64,000 nt of DNA from Epiperipatus broadwayi (Eukaryota; Onychophora; Udeonychophora; Euonychophora; Peripatidae). Location: contig JAQFVV010012404.1 of the NCBI GenBank assembly GCA_028023455.1, forward strand, positions 16,233,000-16,296,999. Direction: 5' to 3'. Of this stretch, positions 12,178 through 24,162 are shown in pieces (the first letter of the stretch is position 1; each line of letters starts with the position of its first letter). The notes beneath the pieces were generated by a model. The model made no database searches. It worked only from the letters and a program-made list of their open reading frames with translations, and was not told where the DNA came from. The position numbers and the translations under genes were made by a program.

Positions 12178-12414
12178 TTAATTTAGACATCTGTCAATAG
12201 AAAAATTGTGTGCAGCTCTCTCTTTTGGTTCTCTTGAATATTCTATGATGTACCTCTTCTTGTTTTTCTTCACTTCAAAGAGTGGTTTTGTATATAAAGA
12301 TTTCCACCAATCATTAGCCACACCATGCAAATGATTTATTGCAATAACAATCTTTCCCCTTTCATTTAATTGGTTAAAATAAAATAGATCTTTCAAACCA
12401 TCAAGATGATTCAA
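12178..12414 (-). pseudogene. Retrotransposon gag fragment
   Basis: The minus-strand frame contains INHLHGVANDWWKSL. This resembles the gag capsid motif of LTR elements, where a helix ending in Gly-x-A-x-x-W-W precedes the next helix. Downstream, after a frame break at about 11990-11800, a polar stretch (SHHFIDCTSRKRHWSNKSD) looks like the gag C-terminus with a ruined zinc knuckle. Confidence 0.65.
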
Positions 12415-13086
12415 AGAATTTTCCTCTATATTGAATACTCTAACAGTAATAAATTTAATTACTGAACTATGTGCTATAAATATTTTCTTTGTAGTATTAC
12501 ACTTCTTTGGATCTTCACCATATTTTATTTCAATATTTTTTCTTATATGATTAAAACTAAATTTCTTTTCTAATTATTTTTTTATTGTGATTTGATTAAA
12601 AGAAAAACTGTCTTTTTAAATTCGACATTTCTTTTGCTAATTATAGGTAATTAGATTGAGTTTTAATGCACATCTTTTAATTACACATATATTTTTATTC
12701 TCTGGATGGTCAAAATAATAGATTTCATAATTATCAATAAAATATAATATTGAATGGTAATTATATTTGTTCTTTTATTATTCTCTCTCTATATATTTTT
12801 TCAACAATCTCCAATTCATTCTTTGAATGTTAAGACACATTGTGCCATGTTAACAGATACAATATATTCTATTTATTATCTTTCATCTTCAAATACTTTA
12901 TAACTGAATTTTGATTACAAGTTTTAAACAATAGAAAGTTGTAATTTTTTTTTAGTACTAATCATAACATTATTCTTAAAAACATGACTTTATATTGTCA
13001 ATGTAAAAAATATATATATTTAGATAAAAATTCATAATTATACTAATCTTATATGTAATTTTAATTGAAAAAAACAACAACTTTAC

Positions 13087-13254
13087 CTGTGGTCATTGCA
13101 ATGTGGCTAATATCATGATTAATAAATTCTCCCCACTGAAAAATCATCTGTGAAATATCTTGATGAAGTTGATTTTTATTTTTAATAATGGAAGATACTA
13201 TTAAACGAGAATTTGGAAGATTATCTGATTTTCCAGATCGAGGAATATCTATGC
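13087..13254 (-). CDS. Peroxidase gene, exon D: distal haem-pocket histidine
   Basis: Exon of 168 nt on the minus strand, between acceptor TTTATTTAG (AG at 13256-13255) and donor ACAG|GTAAAG (GT at 13086-13085). It begins with 2 nt completing Gly (exon C G+GC), reads 55 codons, and leaves in phase 1. The peptide shows the family sequence G-x-D-x-P-R-S (GIDIPRSGK), then LPNSRLIVSSI, then the catalytic block MIFQWGEFINHDISH. The His of 'NHD' is the distal histidine (His95 in myeloperoxidase numbering), and the following Asp is a calcium ligand. The usual Gln91 is Glu and the haem-ester Asp94 is Asn; Asp94 is also replaced in some invertebrate peroxidases. The proximal His, Arg239-equivalent and C-terminal exons are not seen, so they lie beyond the left edge or in unrecognised small exons. 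Confidence 0.93.
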
Positions 13255-13259
13255 CTAAA

Positions 13260-14339
13260 TAAAAAACAATGTTTTAAAATGCTAGATTAAAATATTTTAT
13301 ACGATTTAAAATATAATAAAAATTTATGCTGCTTTATACAATATAATAACATTCCATTATTTTTCCATCTGCCTTTTTCTCTACCCACCCACTCAAATAC
13401 AAATATGTATAGTGATTTATTTAGATTTAGTTACCCCATAAATACATTTTGAAATATATGTAACTAAAAGATTTTCATGGGATGTTAGGTATAAATATTA
13501 ACCCTTTTAACTGAAATTGTCTATTTAAATTTATAGATAAATTTCAGTTGTGATGTGTCCAAAGAAAGTATCTAATTGAAAACCGGCATTGTCAATGAAA
13601 TCATGCCATCTAAAAATATTATAAAATTGCATGTTTTAATTATCAATGAAAAGTTTTAGTTCATTTCCATTAACATCATTAATATATTGTACCGAGATAT
13701 ATTAGGAAGGAGTGTGTGTGCGTTGGCGGTACATATAATTTTAGAAAAAATAATATTAATTAATAAGCGATTTGTGTAAATATTAATAAAATTAAAAGTT
13801 CGTGTAAGGTAAAATAAAATAAAGATTTTTTTTCATAGACAGGTGAGCGTTAAAAGCATAAAATAAATAGTTTTCTAAAATATAATTTTGAGTCATATTA
13901 AATAAAAGCTCAAAAAAAGTAAAAAAATTGATAATTAGGTTTGATTTGATTAGAAATTTGATTTGACTAAACTGAAATTCGATTTAAAATTGCTTTAAGA
14001 AAAGAAAAAAAAAAAAGCAAGGTGGAATTCGTTTTGTCTTATAATCATAATAAAAAGAAAATTTATATGTGTAATTGAATGAATGTAATAAACAATGGGA
14101 GCTAATGACAAACCTAAGAAATTTCCAGCAAACGGCTAATTAGTGCAAATAACTTTAACAAAGAAATTGGAAAAAACTTTAACAAAGAAATTGAAATAAC
14201 TATAACAAAGAGTGAAATAACTCTCAGGGAATACAAAGAAGTTCAATAACCAATGGAACACCAGAAAATCAGCACGGACCATAACTGAAACACCAGAGGA
14301 TTAGTTACGTATTGTGGATTGAATCCAAGAGATAAGAAC
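13260..14339. other. AT-rich intronic sequence, no gene recognised
   Basis: No supported gene. A short direct repeat of AACTTTAACAAAGAAATTG lies near 14150-14200. Confidence 0.5.
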
Positions 14340-14790
14340 TGTAAATATAAAAGGGGCAAATTTTCTATTCTATTATGTCAATGCTTGTATTATTATTCCT
14401 AAGCAATTATTAAGCAATTGTCGTTTATTAATTATACTATGCTGCATTGCTAAAACCATCGTGTGAACAACCGGCCGAATCCTTCCAGGCAATACCATCA
14501 GCGGACAGTTCCAAATTCGATCATGGTCGCATAAACAAGAAGGAGACAGAGTGTCCACATGGAGCCCACATGATCCCAAAAACATCGGGAACGGATTGCA
14601 AGCAGTTAGCGCTAACTGACCGAAGGAAACACTATTGAAGCAACGCTCAAAAAACCGTGCAGAGGGGAGAAAGCTAGGTAATATTTGTTTCAATTTCTAA
14701 CTCACTAATTAAAGCCGTAATAATAAACTTTGAACTTTATCTTATGAACTACTAATTGTCTTTAGCTCCAATGCCCAGAAATTTCAGTGT
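14340..14790 (+). promoter_or_regulatory. LTR/promoter-like GC-richer patch
   Basis: A good TATA motif (TATAAAAGGGG at 14347) is followed about 370 bp later by AATAAA (14721) and a CTTTGAACTTTATC context. The sequence between is markedly richer in G+C than its surroundings. TATA box and polyadenylation signal in one direction fit the U3-R part of an LTR. At 15258-15269, the string GGCTGGCGCCCA looks like a primer-binding site for lysine tRNA, which would make 14.3-15.26 kb a decayed LTR. No gag follows, and no second LTR was found. An ordinary promoter is an alternative. Confidence 0.35.
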
Positions 14791-15279
14791 GATTTCCAAT
14801 ATAAAAAAAAATGCGTATAATTATTTTATCAAATGTATTTTAGTGTGAGTTTAAATATCAGTGTATGCGTATGATTAGTTCCAAATGTATTTATATGAGA
14901 TTTTATTGTTACTTCAAATGTAAGCATATGCGTATGATTAATTTTTATTTATAATATGGAATTTTGAGTGCATTAAATTTTATTTCAACTTGATCGAAAG
15001 TGTAGATAATTGTGTTATAAGACAAAACGAAGTATAATAGCGTAAATGAATATTTCATTGTTTAGTTATTACTCAAATTAGATTTAACTTAAATAATTAA
15101 AATAAAGAAAAGAGAAAGCGAGAAAGTTAGCGTAGAAAAGATTTCTAAAAGTGATTTTTTAAGTAGGCGGAGTATATTTGATTGATTATTGTATCTGAGC
15201 TAGCGGGAGCGGGTACTAGACCGTATTGGTCAAGCAGACTTGTCGACAAGCTCGGCTGGCGCCCATAGGATTTCTTCCT

Positions 15280-16369
15280 TTAAATAAATAAAAGTTTGAT
15301 TGGCTAATACGTGTTCTAGTAAACGAGTATAAATGTTATTGGCAAAAGTTTTCCAATGATATTGATTACTCCACCCGTAGCACTAACCACCCTGTGATAG
15401 GATTCTGTGTAAGAGAGTGGTATAGAATTCTGATCGAGTCGTTATAATAAAATTTAGAACATTGTTATTACTTTATATAAATGATGTTTTAGACAAATTT
15501 ACGAGACGATGTACTTTATATATATTATATTATTAAAAAGAAAAAATAAATATAAAGAGTGAGAGGGCGGGTTAGGTAGAATATATATATATATATGAGT
15601 TTCCATTTCAATTTTTTAATAAATAATTTCCGGAAGATCTAATGCTAAACACGTAAAATTGCAATGCACACTATATCAGAATACACTACTTAAATTTTAT
15701 GCTAATCCCCCCCCCCAAAAAAAAAAATTGTAAGTAAATAAAAAGTAAAAAACATTTAAGTTCATAAATATAAAATGTTTTATGATATAGCAACCCATGT
15801 ATCTTTCCTAGTGCACTTTATGTGATATTGTTTATTAGTAATGTTTCTTCAGTTTACATTAAAACTAGCAATACAATTAGAGAAGACATAGTTTGCTAAT
15901 ATTAGTAATTATTGACTGATATTTTATTTTCATTCAAAAAAACATTATTGAAGAAAATGGTTTTCATCCAAAGTGTATCTACGTGTGATAAAAGTATGAA
16001 ATTTCACTATTTATTTTGCTTAAAAATAAAGATAAAATACAGAGAGATGATTAATATTTTTATTTTTTGAATGAACACGAATTAATACACACTCAGCAAA
16101 TATGTGTAAAAGTGCTCTCTCAATTTATTATTAATAATTTCATCATTATTATTTTTTAATTTTGTTTATACTATAATTTTAATTTATATGTGCATCATAT
16201 ATACATAGAAAAGTGTTATATATATATGTAATAATTGGTAATATAGAGAATTGTATACATTTAAAATATTATGGAAAAAAAGTACTTTTCATGCATTGTA
16301 GTAGAGTGTATATGTGGAGTAATTTCCTTCCATAATATTTCATGTGTGTACACACACATATATATATTG
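15280..16369. other. AT-rich intronic sequence, no gene recognised
   Basis: Contains homopolymer runs (C9/A11 near 15710) and (TA)n tracts; nothing else is supported. Confidence 0.5.
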
Positions 16370-17100
16370 TAACGGACTGGTAGATTCCATAAGAGATAAA
16401 GGGAGCGCATCTTACTAGGTCGGACTTTGGGTCTTCGGATACGATGCAAGTGATTACGCCTTGAAATACATAACCTATGATTGTACCTACTTCCAATAGA
16501 CTAGCTCTACCTATTTTTATTAACCTAGATACAATTTGGGTCAGTTCATCCATTTCTCATCCCTTTCTAGTCGCGTTATACCACAGTATTCAAACTCAGA
16601 GAGTAATTTCCTGAGCTCTCTTATCAGGGAAGAAGATCATACTAATAGTAGTTATGCACCTCTATATAAATGATAATTAATTACCAAAAATCAATTAAGC
16701 ATAAGATATACAAAAAATATATATGTGCAGTATAAGTATATATGTATTAAAAGTTATAATAAATGACTTAAATATGTATATGTATTTCCTCTATCATAGT
16801 AATAATATTAATAGATGTAAGACTAAATAAGATAATAATGTTTATAATGAGTATGTGCATAATGAAGAACTATAAAGCTGATGTTGGATATGGAAATAAT
16901 GATGAGTTAGAGACCAAATTAAAATAACGAATTATATAAACATTTATTGACTAACAAAAAATATAAAGTATGAATAACAATTAAATCCGATACATGTAAT
17001 TTATTTTGTCACGGATGAATCTCTACCATTTTGATATCTATAATGATATTAATAAAAATAAAACCCTTGCCCTAAACCCAATGGTAGAAGTTCATGTACT
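16370..17100 (-). repeat. Dispersed repeat R1, copy 2
   Basis: Direct-orientation homologue of 2370-3100, lacking the 83-bp tandem duplication. On the minus strand, 16660-16590 reads GATAAGAGAGCTCAGGAAAT then CTGAGTTTGAATACTG, reminiscent of a tRNA with A- and B-box spacing. The segment abuts a (TA)n/(TG)n tract at 16345-16370. Divergence from copy 1 is considerable, so both are old. Confidence 0.6.
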
Positions 17101-17109
17101 TGGGCAATT

Positions 17110-18920
17110 ATTTACAACAACGAATATGTAAAATTATAATATGTATATATGATTGTGAATTTAGCCGACTAATTTAAAATGTGTATACAAACATAACAAC
17201 AACAAAAAGATCTATGTTGTCTAGATACATCAATGGTTATAAATCATTGATTTATAAAAGCAATACAAAAGTAAGCTTAATTAATAATAATAAAAAAATA
17301 TATCATTGTGTTTTGCCTATTATAAGATAATATTAAAATTTCTTACCTCCTAATTTCCTATATGTTGTCAAAAGTCAGTCAGATGGGAAGGTCAAAACTA
17401 GTAATTTTTTTATTCTTTATACTATTAAAGATGATATATATATATAAATCTAATTCCCCCCCCCCCGTTATTACTCTCATACAGAGTTTCTCCAAAATTA
17501 TACACATTAGCTTCCATCTGTAGAAATGAAAATAATACATAAAATTTACAATAGACAAAATAATAAAACAAAAATCACAATTTTTATCCCATTATGTTAA
17601 TTAAAGTTCGATAAGTCTGCTGGAAATTGTTCATTTGCTAAACAAACTCCTAGGAATGGAGATGAAGTGCTCCCACGAAGAATAGAAGTTTCTTGTCTGA
17701 GTCAAAAAATAATAATGTTCTCCAATTATCCTGTCTTGGATTTGTTTAGGCATTTTATTTAAAATGAAGATGGTTTTCAAGTTTCTCCTAAATGGGCAGG
17801 TAAAATCTTTAAACTTTCATGGCTTTATGTATGACATATTATTACCCCATGGTACAAACTTTTCAGCAAGCAATCATGGTATAAAAATAATATATATTTA
17901 TTGATTCATTGCTGCTCAAGATTTCCATGACGATATTATTATTTATCAAAACAATCAATTATTGAATACTACTGCAATGCTTAAATTTAGCTAAAATTTA
18001 TCTAATCAGCAAATAATTTAAATCTTCTTACTTTCAAATCATTTCCTTCCCTTCAAACGATTGCTTTAAAATTTCAGGTTTTGATCACCTTGATTAATAT
18101 TTTAAAAGATATTTATATATTTAAATTCGAACATTCAGATCCATTTTGTATTCAAATTTATTTTTTTTTAAGCAGAAAAAAAAATAATGTTCTCTCTTAG
18201 AAAGCAGAAGACAATTATCATGATTAATACTGCGCTGTAGGTCTCGTGAAGTTTTTTTTTTTAATGCACTTTGACCTTGACATTTCCTATTGTTTAACAG
18301 ACATAATACAAATAAATGGGATAATAAATACAAACAATAATTTATAAATATTTTAAATTTCATCTCCACAAATGGTTCCCATGTGTTTAGATTTTAATTC
18401 AGTCATTGTCTTTATTTATTTATTTTTTTTTTTTTTAAGTTTATGTGTTTTTTCTTTTTTTTAATAGTCATCCCCAATTATTAACATATACTACATTTTA
18501 TTCCAGTGTTAATATACCTATCTGTTTCCCTATTAATTTATTGGCTTTTATTATTTCTTTAGAAATAAAAAGATGTTTATACATATGTGTATGTTGGAAA
18601 GAAAAAAATGTTAATATGTCAATTTGCTTGGCAATTTATTGGTTAAGCAAATATGTTATGTGACTCCAATTGGTAGAGTGTCTTAAATAACTGGATGGTG
18701 TGGCAGGTTGTAGCTCATCACTACAATATATACACACCTAAATCTCACTTAGCAATTGGCTACTTAGCAATATTTCACAATTGTGATCATCATCAATTTG
18801 TACCCACTACTTCAATTTACAATTGATTATTCACTACAATGATCAAAATTTTTTTTTTTAAAATTTAGAATGTATAAACTTAAAATATATATAATTAATG
18901 ATTCTATAATACTATATACT
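17110..18920. other. AT-rich intronic sequence, no gene recognised
   Basis: Low-complexity A/T sequence. Short frames at 18121-18369 and 18445-18663 are A/T-driven and not believed. Confidence 0.5.
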
Positions 18921-18930
18921 GCACATATAG

Positions 18931-19029
18931 GTGTTGAATGTCTTTAGAAAAATTAAACTTTATTTAAATATAATGTACAGTACTTGGATTATTTAAATAA
19001 AGTTTAATTTTTCTAAAGACATTCAACAC
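18931..19029. repeat. Perfect palindrome, 40-bp arms
   Basis: The left arm 18931-18970 begins GTGTTGAATGTCTTTAGAAA and is exactly complementary to 18990-19029, with a 19-nt loop. Arms without any mismatch in otherwise fast-drifting intron DNA imply recent origin. Likely sources are a small foldback element or a replication template switch. Confidence 0.95.
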
Positions 19030-19039
19030 TTATATTAGA

Positions 19040-21180
19040 TGATGAAGTAGTCCAATATATAAATACGATACAGTACAACTAAAATACCATCATCACAAAC
19101 TTTCAGGAAAGTATTAAATATGAATATTAAACTGCTTGTGTGTGTCTTTCTTAATTACACTATATTATTTTTAGAACTCCTGGTAATTATGTAAAAATAG
19201 TTATTGATTTCGTAACATAATTAAAAATGTTGTTTATATCCAAGTGGTTTCAAATCAAAAGAAAAACAACATTTTAAATGTTGAATTAGAAAAAAGTTTA
19301 AAAATAAAAACAGATTGCATTTAAAATAAGTGTTAATGAATAATTTTTTAAATATGTACTTTATTCCTAAGTTAGTGTAATTTTTTAGCTTTAGGAACCG
19401 ACCAATTTTTTAGCCATAGACCCCCATTATAAATACATATCTTAATGATAAGTTTTGGAGAACCAATTGCCATTGCTAAGGGGGGTAAAGGTGTATATAT
19501 ATATATTGTAATGGGCACATACGCCGTTACATTATTTTTTTTTTAAAAATTGAGACATTGAAAAGTTCGCATTTAAAAACTTTTTCTTTTTTTAAGAATT
19601 AAAAATTGAAAATTAAAAATCATCTAAACTCTAATATATAAAATAGCATAGATGAAAAATTATTAAAATAAAACTTTATTAAAAAGAGAAAAAGTATTTT
19701 AAAAGCAAAAACTTAAAAAGATTTAGAGATAAAAATATATCTTTAAGGTTGTAAAATAATTTAATGAATTCTATTGTATAAAATCGAAATGATTATTTTA
19801 ATCAGTTAAATGTAAGTTAGTCCTTGGGCATTGCAGGATCATATCATATGCCACACACACCCTTTTTGCCTATGGAATGGGATCGTAAGCCAGCAAAAAG
19901 GACCACAGTCCTTTCCTATGGAGTTTTTTTTTATTGTTCTTCTTGCCAGACAGATGTAGCATTCCTGTCTCTTGACGAGAGTCAATGTCTTCTAACCACA
20001 CTGTTCAGATGTACATTCCTGACAGTATGGTATTTTGTGCTGTCATATTCACACTGCATTTGAATGCATCAATATATCAGATGGATTGACGTTGGTTTGG
20101 CTGCGAACCTTTGGCCTAAGGTTAAATCAGGGATAGAATATTTTCTTTTCAAGTGCAATCTATGTAGTTTATTCATACTCGACACTAATAAATATTAAAC
20201 TCATTTGTGCGAACTTTTAAAATAAAATAAAAACAGTTAAATTGTAAATTAAAATCTAAAGTAAAATAAACTATAATGTTTTGTAAAAAAATAAAAGTTA
20301 GACTAAAGATAATAATGTTAAATTTTATATATATTATTTATATGTGCATAAATAAATGTCTGTGTGTTAATTACTGGCAGTGGCTTATTATTTTTTTTTT
20401 TAATATTAATATATTTTGATAATATATACCATTATCTGAAATCTCTACTGCTCTGTTGAGCTAGTGACTGGGGCTAACGGTCTAAATATATATAATAAAT
20501 TTTTTTTTAACTTATGTATCTGCATACTATATAAATTTTCTAAGTTCAAATGCCTAGTGGCGCCCTGTAATGCTGATATGATAAGATTCACTTTCTTTTG
20601 GACCATTATAACATATATATATATATATTTGTATAGGTATGCACAGTTACTCGATAATATGCATTTTATTATAATCAAAACCTTATTAACAAAACATAAG
20701 CTATAGATGAATGGGAAAATATCTTGAAACAAAATATAGCAGATATAATGGCTCCACTGTCATTATTAAACTTTAATAAAAAATTACTGAAATAGCTGAT
20801 GCAAAAGTATGAAAAAAATATAAATGAACTTACATTTTTTCATGATCACTGAAATAAAAGTAGGCATGTGATAATCTGCATATAGAATTTTGAACTACTG
20901 TATTGGAGAAGCATAGTGAAGTAAGAGCCCTAATAAGCTTGAATAAAAAAGATGAAAAAATAACTAAGTAGATTCACTGCTGACTTCTTCCAAAATTTTA
21001 TTTCTATCAATGTTCTGATATTTGGATATAAAATAGTTTGGATTTAAATTGTTTTACATTGATAACAGTATTATTTAAATTTATAATATTGCATTCTAAA
21101 ATATAATAAATTCCAAATTCTGTAGTATTAATGTGGATTTCAGTTTATCCTATTATAACTCATAAAAATTCCTGCATTTA
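19040..21180. other. AT-rich intronic sequence with a GC-richer patch at 19815-20130
   Basis: A small inverted repeat TGTAATGG...CCGTTACA sits at 19508-19531. The patch 19815-20130 has balanced composition and an open 79-codon + frame resembling no protein I know; it may be part of a repeat. At 20455-20570, a B-box-like AAGTTCAAATGCC hints at another SINE, but I could not find family members. Confidence 0.4.
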
Positions 21181-21192
21181 ATATATATATAT

Positions 21193-21283
21193 CCCCCAGT
21201 ACTTAAAACTCATATATATATATATATAATGAGTTAAAACTCATTATATATATATATATATAATGAGTTTTAAGTACTGGGGG
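21193..21283. repeat. Near-perfect nested palindrome around (TA)n
   Basis: CCCCCAGTACTTAAAACTCA (21193-21212) is complementary to 21264-21283. The interior is two (TA)n tracts around a smaller palindrome, AATGAGTTAAAACTCATT (about 21228-21246). The outer CCCCCAGTAC could be terminal repeats of a tiny DNA element inserted in a TA tract. Confidence 0.93.
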
Positions 21284-22859
21284 TTTCTTTCTTAACGCCA
21301 TATCATTTACATGAAAATATTTTTTATCTATCAACCTTTTATTTTATTCATATATGCTACACCTTTACATTAATCCTTTCTTAGCACTTATTTTTTTCTG
21401 ATTCTCTTATTTTCAACTTTGCATTAACTTTAAATATTTACCATCCTACTTTATTAAAAAAATTAAAACCTGAGAATTCTTTTGAAATGCACCACTTCAG
21501 GTACTACCATTCCTGAAATTTATTTGGATTTTCATAAAATAATTTTTTTTACTCACTATAGGCATGCTTCTTTCTTATTATCTCTTTTATAATCAATTAT
21601 TAAGCATCTAAAAGTAAATCACTCACAGGATTTCTTTAAAAATTGGATACTATTGCATTCTAAATTAACAAATACATCACGAGACAATTTCTCAGTTTTA
21701 AAACAAAATACAAACATCATCACCAGGCATTAATAAAATACTTGTTCAATGAAAACAAGAATGTATTTTGTTGATTCACATAATTAATCAAGGGATAATA
21801 TTATTAAACTTTTGGATACAAAACCAAAAAATTAACACTTTCAATACTAATAATTAAAGTTAATGAAAAATGAAGATAAGATTCACATATTTTATTATAT
21901 AAAAGAAACTTTTATAAGTCTTCTTACCCTAAGTTGTTATCTTTCATTTTTGATACCTATTGTGAGTAATTCAAATAATAAAATGCAAGATTATCATTAA
22001 ATTAAATTCTTTTCCAGATTCTACATCTCTAAAAATCCTTGCTATTTCAAAATTCTTATTTTTACATTTGAGTATTTTTCATCACCATTATTTACATTAA
22101 AATAAATATTGTGTTTATCTAAAAGTTAGTGATGACACTATTTTAGTTGAATTATATACTAGATTTTTCCATCATCATTAAAGTTTTGCAATACATTCAA
22201 CTGTTAGTAATAGTATATAGATTGGTATATGACAAAATGTATCATATAGTATTATTCTCATCTCTTTTCCAGGTTCTGATCTATTAATCTATTCTGTCAA
22301 AGGTAACATCAGTAAAATTTCAAATATTGTGAGAGTTATCCTGGTTTTTTAATTTTGTTAAGGACAAGATTAATGAATAATTTATGCCATTGTTAATTAC
22401 CACTAGATATATTTACAAAGTAATTGCCCAGAAATCAGCAATTTGGAAAAAGAAAAACCCTATATAGTACCTCATAAAACATAGTTATCCATCACCTACC
22501 ACTAAGAAGACCTTAAATAGATAACAAAAAGAAACATTAAAAGAAATACCAATTATAGGTATCATAGTGTAACTATATGTAGCAGGATTAGCAGATAAAC
22601 GGAAGAAAATCTATGGTCAATTTACATCAGAACAGCTTTCTAAGGCTATAGCATACTATAAGGAATCTTATCTTCTACCAAAACTAGATGTAAAATGCTG
22701 AAAAACACAAACTTCATCTCCAAATATCATGTAAATATAGAAAGATATGTATTAATAACACCTGTCATTCCATTGAAAAGTGATTGAAAGAGCACAAACT
22801 GGTGATTAAAAATGCAAACCCAGGCATCTCAAGCTGGAGACAAGGTTCCTGGACTTTCT

Positions 22860-23405
22860 TGTAAAAATCAACCTGAATTCACCCCAGACAAACTGGTTTC
22901 TGCACTACAGGAGATTTTTTAAGAACATAGATCCTACATATCACAACTGCCACAGAACCTCTGAAACCTTTGATCACATGATAAATGATTGTCCAGCATA
23001 TGACAAAATCAGAACATTCATTACTAACAACTGCCATATTTCCCTGAACAAAATATTAAATATCAAGAGCTGCTTCCTATCCAGGGATTATGTCACCTCA
23101 AGACTCTCGACCTTTATCATTTATGCCACCTGGATGGCCAGATGTTGCAACAAGTTTACCATTCCTCATCCCAAGCCTGAAGACACATTCATTTCCAAGC
23201 TGAAGAAATATCGCCATAAGGCCAGAATCATCTCATCCATATTTTTATTTAACAACACATGGAGCCTGATTAAGCTGAATTAAACAACACCAGTTACCAC
23301 TTCAGACCATCTGGTTGCCTAAGCAACATGGATAATCATTATTTTTGATTTACAGTTGTATCATTTTTACATATGTTTTTTCAATAAAGTTATTTATAAA
23401 TAAAA
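22860..23405 (+). mobile_element. 3' end of a non-LTR retrotransposon
   Basis: The + strand frame from about 22880 to the TAA at 23281-23283 ends an ORF2-like protein. It contains NWFLHYRRFFKN, then HNCHRTSETFDHMINDCP, the C-terminal zinc-finger pattern (C-x2-C-x8-H-x4-C) typical of non-LTR elements. The first Cys is changed to Tyr. A roughly 100-residue basic tail follows. The 3' UTR is short and ends in CAATAAAGTTATTTATAAAT, a likely polyadenylation/tail region. Everything upstream (endonuclease, RT) is missing or unrecognisable, as expected for 5' truncation. Confidence 0.65.
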
Positions 23406-24162
23406 ATGCAAACCATGCATATAAATATATTCAAGTGACAAAAATACTAAAATATTGGATAGAGAGGAAAAGATACAAAAAAAGAACAATTATAAAAGCT
23501 GTTTACATGGTAATGGCAGATAATCACATAAGCAAGCTAATGTCATAATTCATAATGTTTGGAAGTCTCTCATTAACTTTACTCTTAAAAAAGTGTAGAA
23601 AGGGAGACCCTCACATAAGTATAAAAATTTTCTACCAAGTGTTGCCTTTGATAGAATATCTTGGTTAGTTAAAATGCATAGTGAATTCAATATTCCAAAA
23701 TACAAAAGTTTCTAATTCCATTTCCATGTTATCACTGTCAGTTCAGGCCAGAAAGAGCTGAAGACGAGAGAAGAATAATGCCACATGAAACATTCTGTTG
23801 GACATTAACCTGTAGGTTATTACTAACAGTTGAATGTATTTGGAAAGTTTAAATAAATATTGTCTTTCATAAATTAGATCCATCCACAAATTCTGCAGTT
23901 TTCTTAGTGTTCTTCTCAAAAATAAATTATCCTTTTTCTATCCATACACTTAAAATTCAGTTTCACCACACTTTTATTCTTAAAAAAATCAATGAATCAT
24001 CAATAAATATTAAAGTGCAAATTTCCAAATTTCAAATTACTAAAAAAAAAAATCTTTTCATGCACACTACAATAATATTTTGTAATAAAATATATTAATA
24101 AATGTACTAAGTCAGCATCTTGTTGTAATACAACATGATATTGTAGCTATCTTTAACTTTAT

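Larger units (their letters stand above)
10740..12430 (-). mobile_element. Degenerate Gypsy-type retrotransposon (gag, protease, start of RT)
   Basis: The minus strand from 12420 downward shows a gag segment, a hydrophilic gag C-terminus rich in Ser/His/Lys, an aspartic-protease-like segment and a protease-RT linker, in the order of a Gypsy gag-pol. Frameshifts and stops break every part, and the RT core, RNase H and integrase are absent. No LTRs were found. It lies in the intron downstream of peroxidase exon D, in the same orientation as the gene. Confidence 0.65.

Noticed and set aside
14373-14693. 106-codon minus frame over the GC-richer patch
   Set aside because: Overlaps a TATA/poly(A) arrangement in the opposite direction; peptide not recognised. 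The patch is better explained as LTR-like non-coding DNA.
19824-20063. 79-codon + frame in a GC-richer patch
   Set aside because: No homology recognised, no splice phase compatible with the peroxidase gene, and wrong strand.
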